6,267 bases of DNA, taken from an uncultured Bacilli bacterium. Lineage in GTDB: Bacteria; Bacillota_I; Bacilli_A; RF39; UBA660. The stretch covers positions 1 through 6,267 of the forward strand of contig CAKOHL010000064.1 in assembly GCA_934085635.1 (NCBI GenBank), in the 5' to 3' direction. This document shows positions 5,997-6,267 of this stretch, piece by piece; the stretch's first letter is position 1; every line of letters begins with the position of its first letter. The notes beneath the pieces were generated by a model, which had not been told where the DNA came from, made no database searches, and worked only from the letters and a program-made list of their open reading frames with translations. The translations under genes were made by a program, and so were the position numbers.

Positions 5997-6030
5997 AGTA
6001 TATAAAAAAAGACAAGTATATTTTGTCGTT
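5997..6030 (-). promoter_or_regulatory. Candidate spoIIG promoter with a Spo0A-box-like site
   Basis: On the minus strand TATACT (5997-6002, five of six to -10) lies 21 nt from ACGACA (6024-6029), a poor -35 box. That hexamer is part of TGTCGTT on the other strand (6024-6030), five of seven to the Spo0A box TGTCGAA. The B. subtilis spoIIG promoter also has an over-long spacer and Spo0A sites at its -35 region, so the arrangement is suggestive. However, the site overlaps the upstream terminator, and the transcript would start almost at the Shine-Dalgarno site. A second TATACT lies at 6015-6020. Confidence 0.3.
6004..6027 (-). terminator. Intrinsic terminator of the right-edge gene
   Basis: In the minus strand GACAA (6023-6027) pairs with TTGTC (6011-6015) around a 7-nt loop and is followed directly by seven T residues (6004-6010). 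Beyond one C-T mismatch, the flanking A-run (6029-6032) could pair with part of the T-run. It lies about 25 nt after the stop codon of the 6053-6267 gene and separates it from spoIIGA. The stem is short and AT-rich but the T-run is clean. Confidence 0.55.
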
Positions 6031-6052
6031 TTATGTTATTTATTTAATTATT

Positions 6053-6267
6053 TTAGCATCCACTTGAAGTTTCCACTATTTCATATGGTGTTTCTGGTGC
6101 TCCATTTCCACTAGTCCAAAGTGTACAAGTTTTGAGGGAAATGACAGGGCGGACACCGCGCGAACGGTGGACGAAGTCGTAGCTCAAGCGACCAGGATCA
6201 GTCGAACCAATCACACCCCACGAGTCAGTACTGCTGCCATTCCAATTGTTAGGCGACAAAGACCACC
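6053..6267 (-). CDS. C-terminus of a putative DGR-diversified surface/lectin-fold protein, cut by the right window edge
   Basis: The last 71 codons are visible, ending in TAA; the start is outside the window. An apparent start codon TTG at 6257-6259 is just Leu within the open frame, which begins WSLSPNNWNG. The visible protein has WGVIGSTDPGRL, then SYDFVHRSRGVRPVISLK, then a polar tail ending TPYEIVETSSGC with two cysteines. The GVRPVISL block resembles the end of C-type-lectin-like domains and of large paralogous families in gut Firmicutes (recalled, not searched). The segment 6143-6267 is about 58% G+C against a far lower background, and its framework codons avoid A. Function is unknown; surface binding is inferred only from the resemblance. 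No signal peptide or anchor can be judged. Confidence 0.75.
   Translation of the reverse strand, partial: WSLSPNNWNGSSTDSWGVIGSTDPGRLSYDFVHRSRGVRPVISLKTCTLWTSGNGAPETPYEIVETSSGC
6143..6267 (-). other. Putative diversity-generating retroelement variable region (VR)
   Basis: Within the coding strand, codons at likely exposed positions all end in C or T and differ only at the first two bases, as expected if AAC or AAT in a template were mutated at A. Examples are AAC AAT (6245-6250), AGC AGT ACT GAC (6224-6235), ACT GAT CCT GGT CGC (6188-6202), AGC TAC GAC TTC (6173-6184) and CAC CGT (6164-6169). The codons between them contain no A: TCG for Ser four times, TTG, CGC, TGG, GTC, GTG. The 3' end (6143-6167) is 25 nt without A and 76% G+C, like an initiation-of-mutagenic-homology site. 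The left part may continue beyond the window. No template repeat or reverse transcriptase is in the window. Confidence 0.55.

Noticed and set aside
6011..6027. The GACAA/TTGTC inverted repeat as a transcription factor operator
   Set aside because: The seven T residues directly after it on the minus strand, and its position just after a stop codon, fit an intrinsic terminator better.
6053..6259. A complete 68-residue gene starting at TTG 6259
   Set aside because: The frame is open through the window edge, no Shine-Dalgarno site precedes this TTG, and the residues before it (Trp-Ser) continue the same domain. It is the 3' part of a longer gene.
1..6267. CRISPR arrays, tRNA or rRNA genes, insertion sequences
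   Set aside because: No regularly spaced repeats, cloverleaf-like or rRNA-like sequence, transposase frame or terminal inverted repeats were seen on either strand.

Overview
Organism. The window is very AT-rich (about a quarter to 30% G+C by eye), uses the standard code (Trp is TGG, TGA is a stop), and carries the mother-cell and forespore sigma factor locus of endospore formers. Together with the short intergenic gaps, this suggests a member of the Bacilli/Firmicutes, probably one of the uncultured, low-GC, compact-genome gut lineages (RF39-like or Erysipelotrichia-like). That placement is inference, not something the sequence proves.

Layout. Almost everything is on the minus strand, so it is transcribed from right to left. 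At the right edge (6053-6267) is the 3' end of a gene whose last 125 visible bases are about 58% G+C and look like a diversity-generating retroelement (DGR) variable region. An intrinsic terminator follows. Then comes a compact sporulation operon: spoIIGA (5193-5981), sigE (4505-5191), sigG (3677-4450) and ylmC (3418-3645). A second terminator (3197-3223) closes it, after a stretch holding a possible broken gene remnant. A good vegetative-type promoter (3154-3182) then drives lspA and an rluD/ylyB pseudouridine synthase (1778-3131). That pair runs tail to tail, with overlapping ends, into a plus-strand TspO/MBR gene (1336-1791). The TspO gene is divergent from a rhomboid protease of the YqgP/GluP type (141-1271). 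At the left edge a further promoter, a 20-bp near-palindrome and a Shine-Dalgarno site lead into a gene of which only about 14 codons are visible (1-43).

How the genes work together. SpoIIGA is the membrane aspartic protease that removes the N-terminal pro-sequence of SigE in the mother cell. SigG is the late forespore sigma factor. The order spoIIGA-sigE-sigG-ylmC followed by lspA-ylyB is the Bacillus subtilis order with the intervening ylmD-H, divIVA and ileS genes absent. The sigE Shine-Dalgarno site lies in the last codons of spoIIGA, which suggests translational coupling. The sigG Shine-Dalgarno site is instead buried in a 13-bp RNA stem that only read-through mRNA from spoIIGA-sigE would form in full, a plausible device to keep SigG silent until its own promoter fires. 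LspA (lipoprotein signal peptidase) and the pseudouridine synthase are housekeeping genes.

The two most interesting signals are the DGR-like variable region at the right edge and the sigG leader hairpin.
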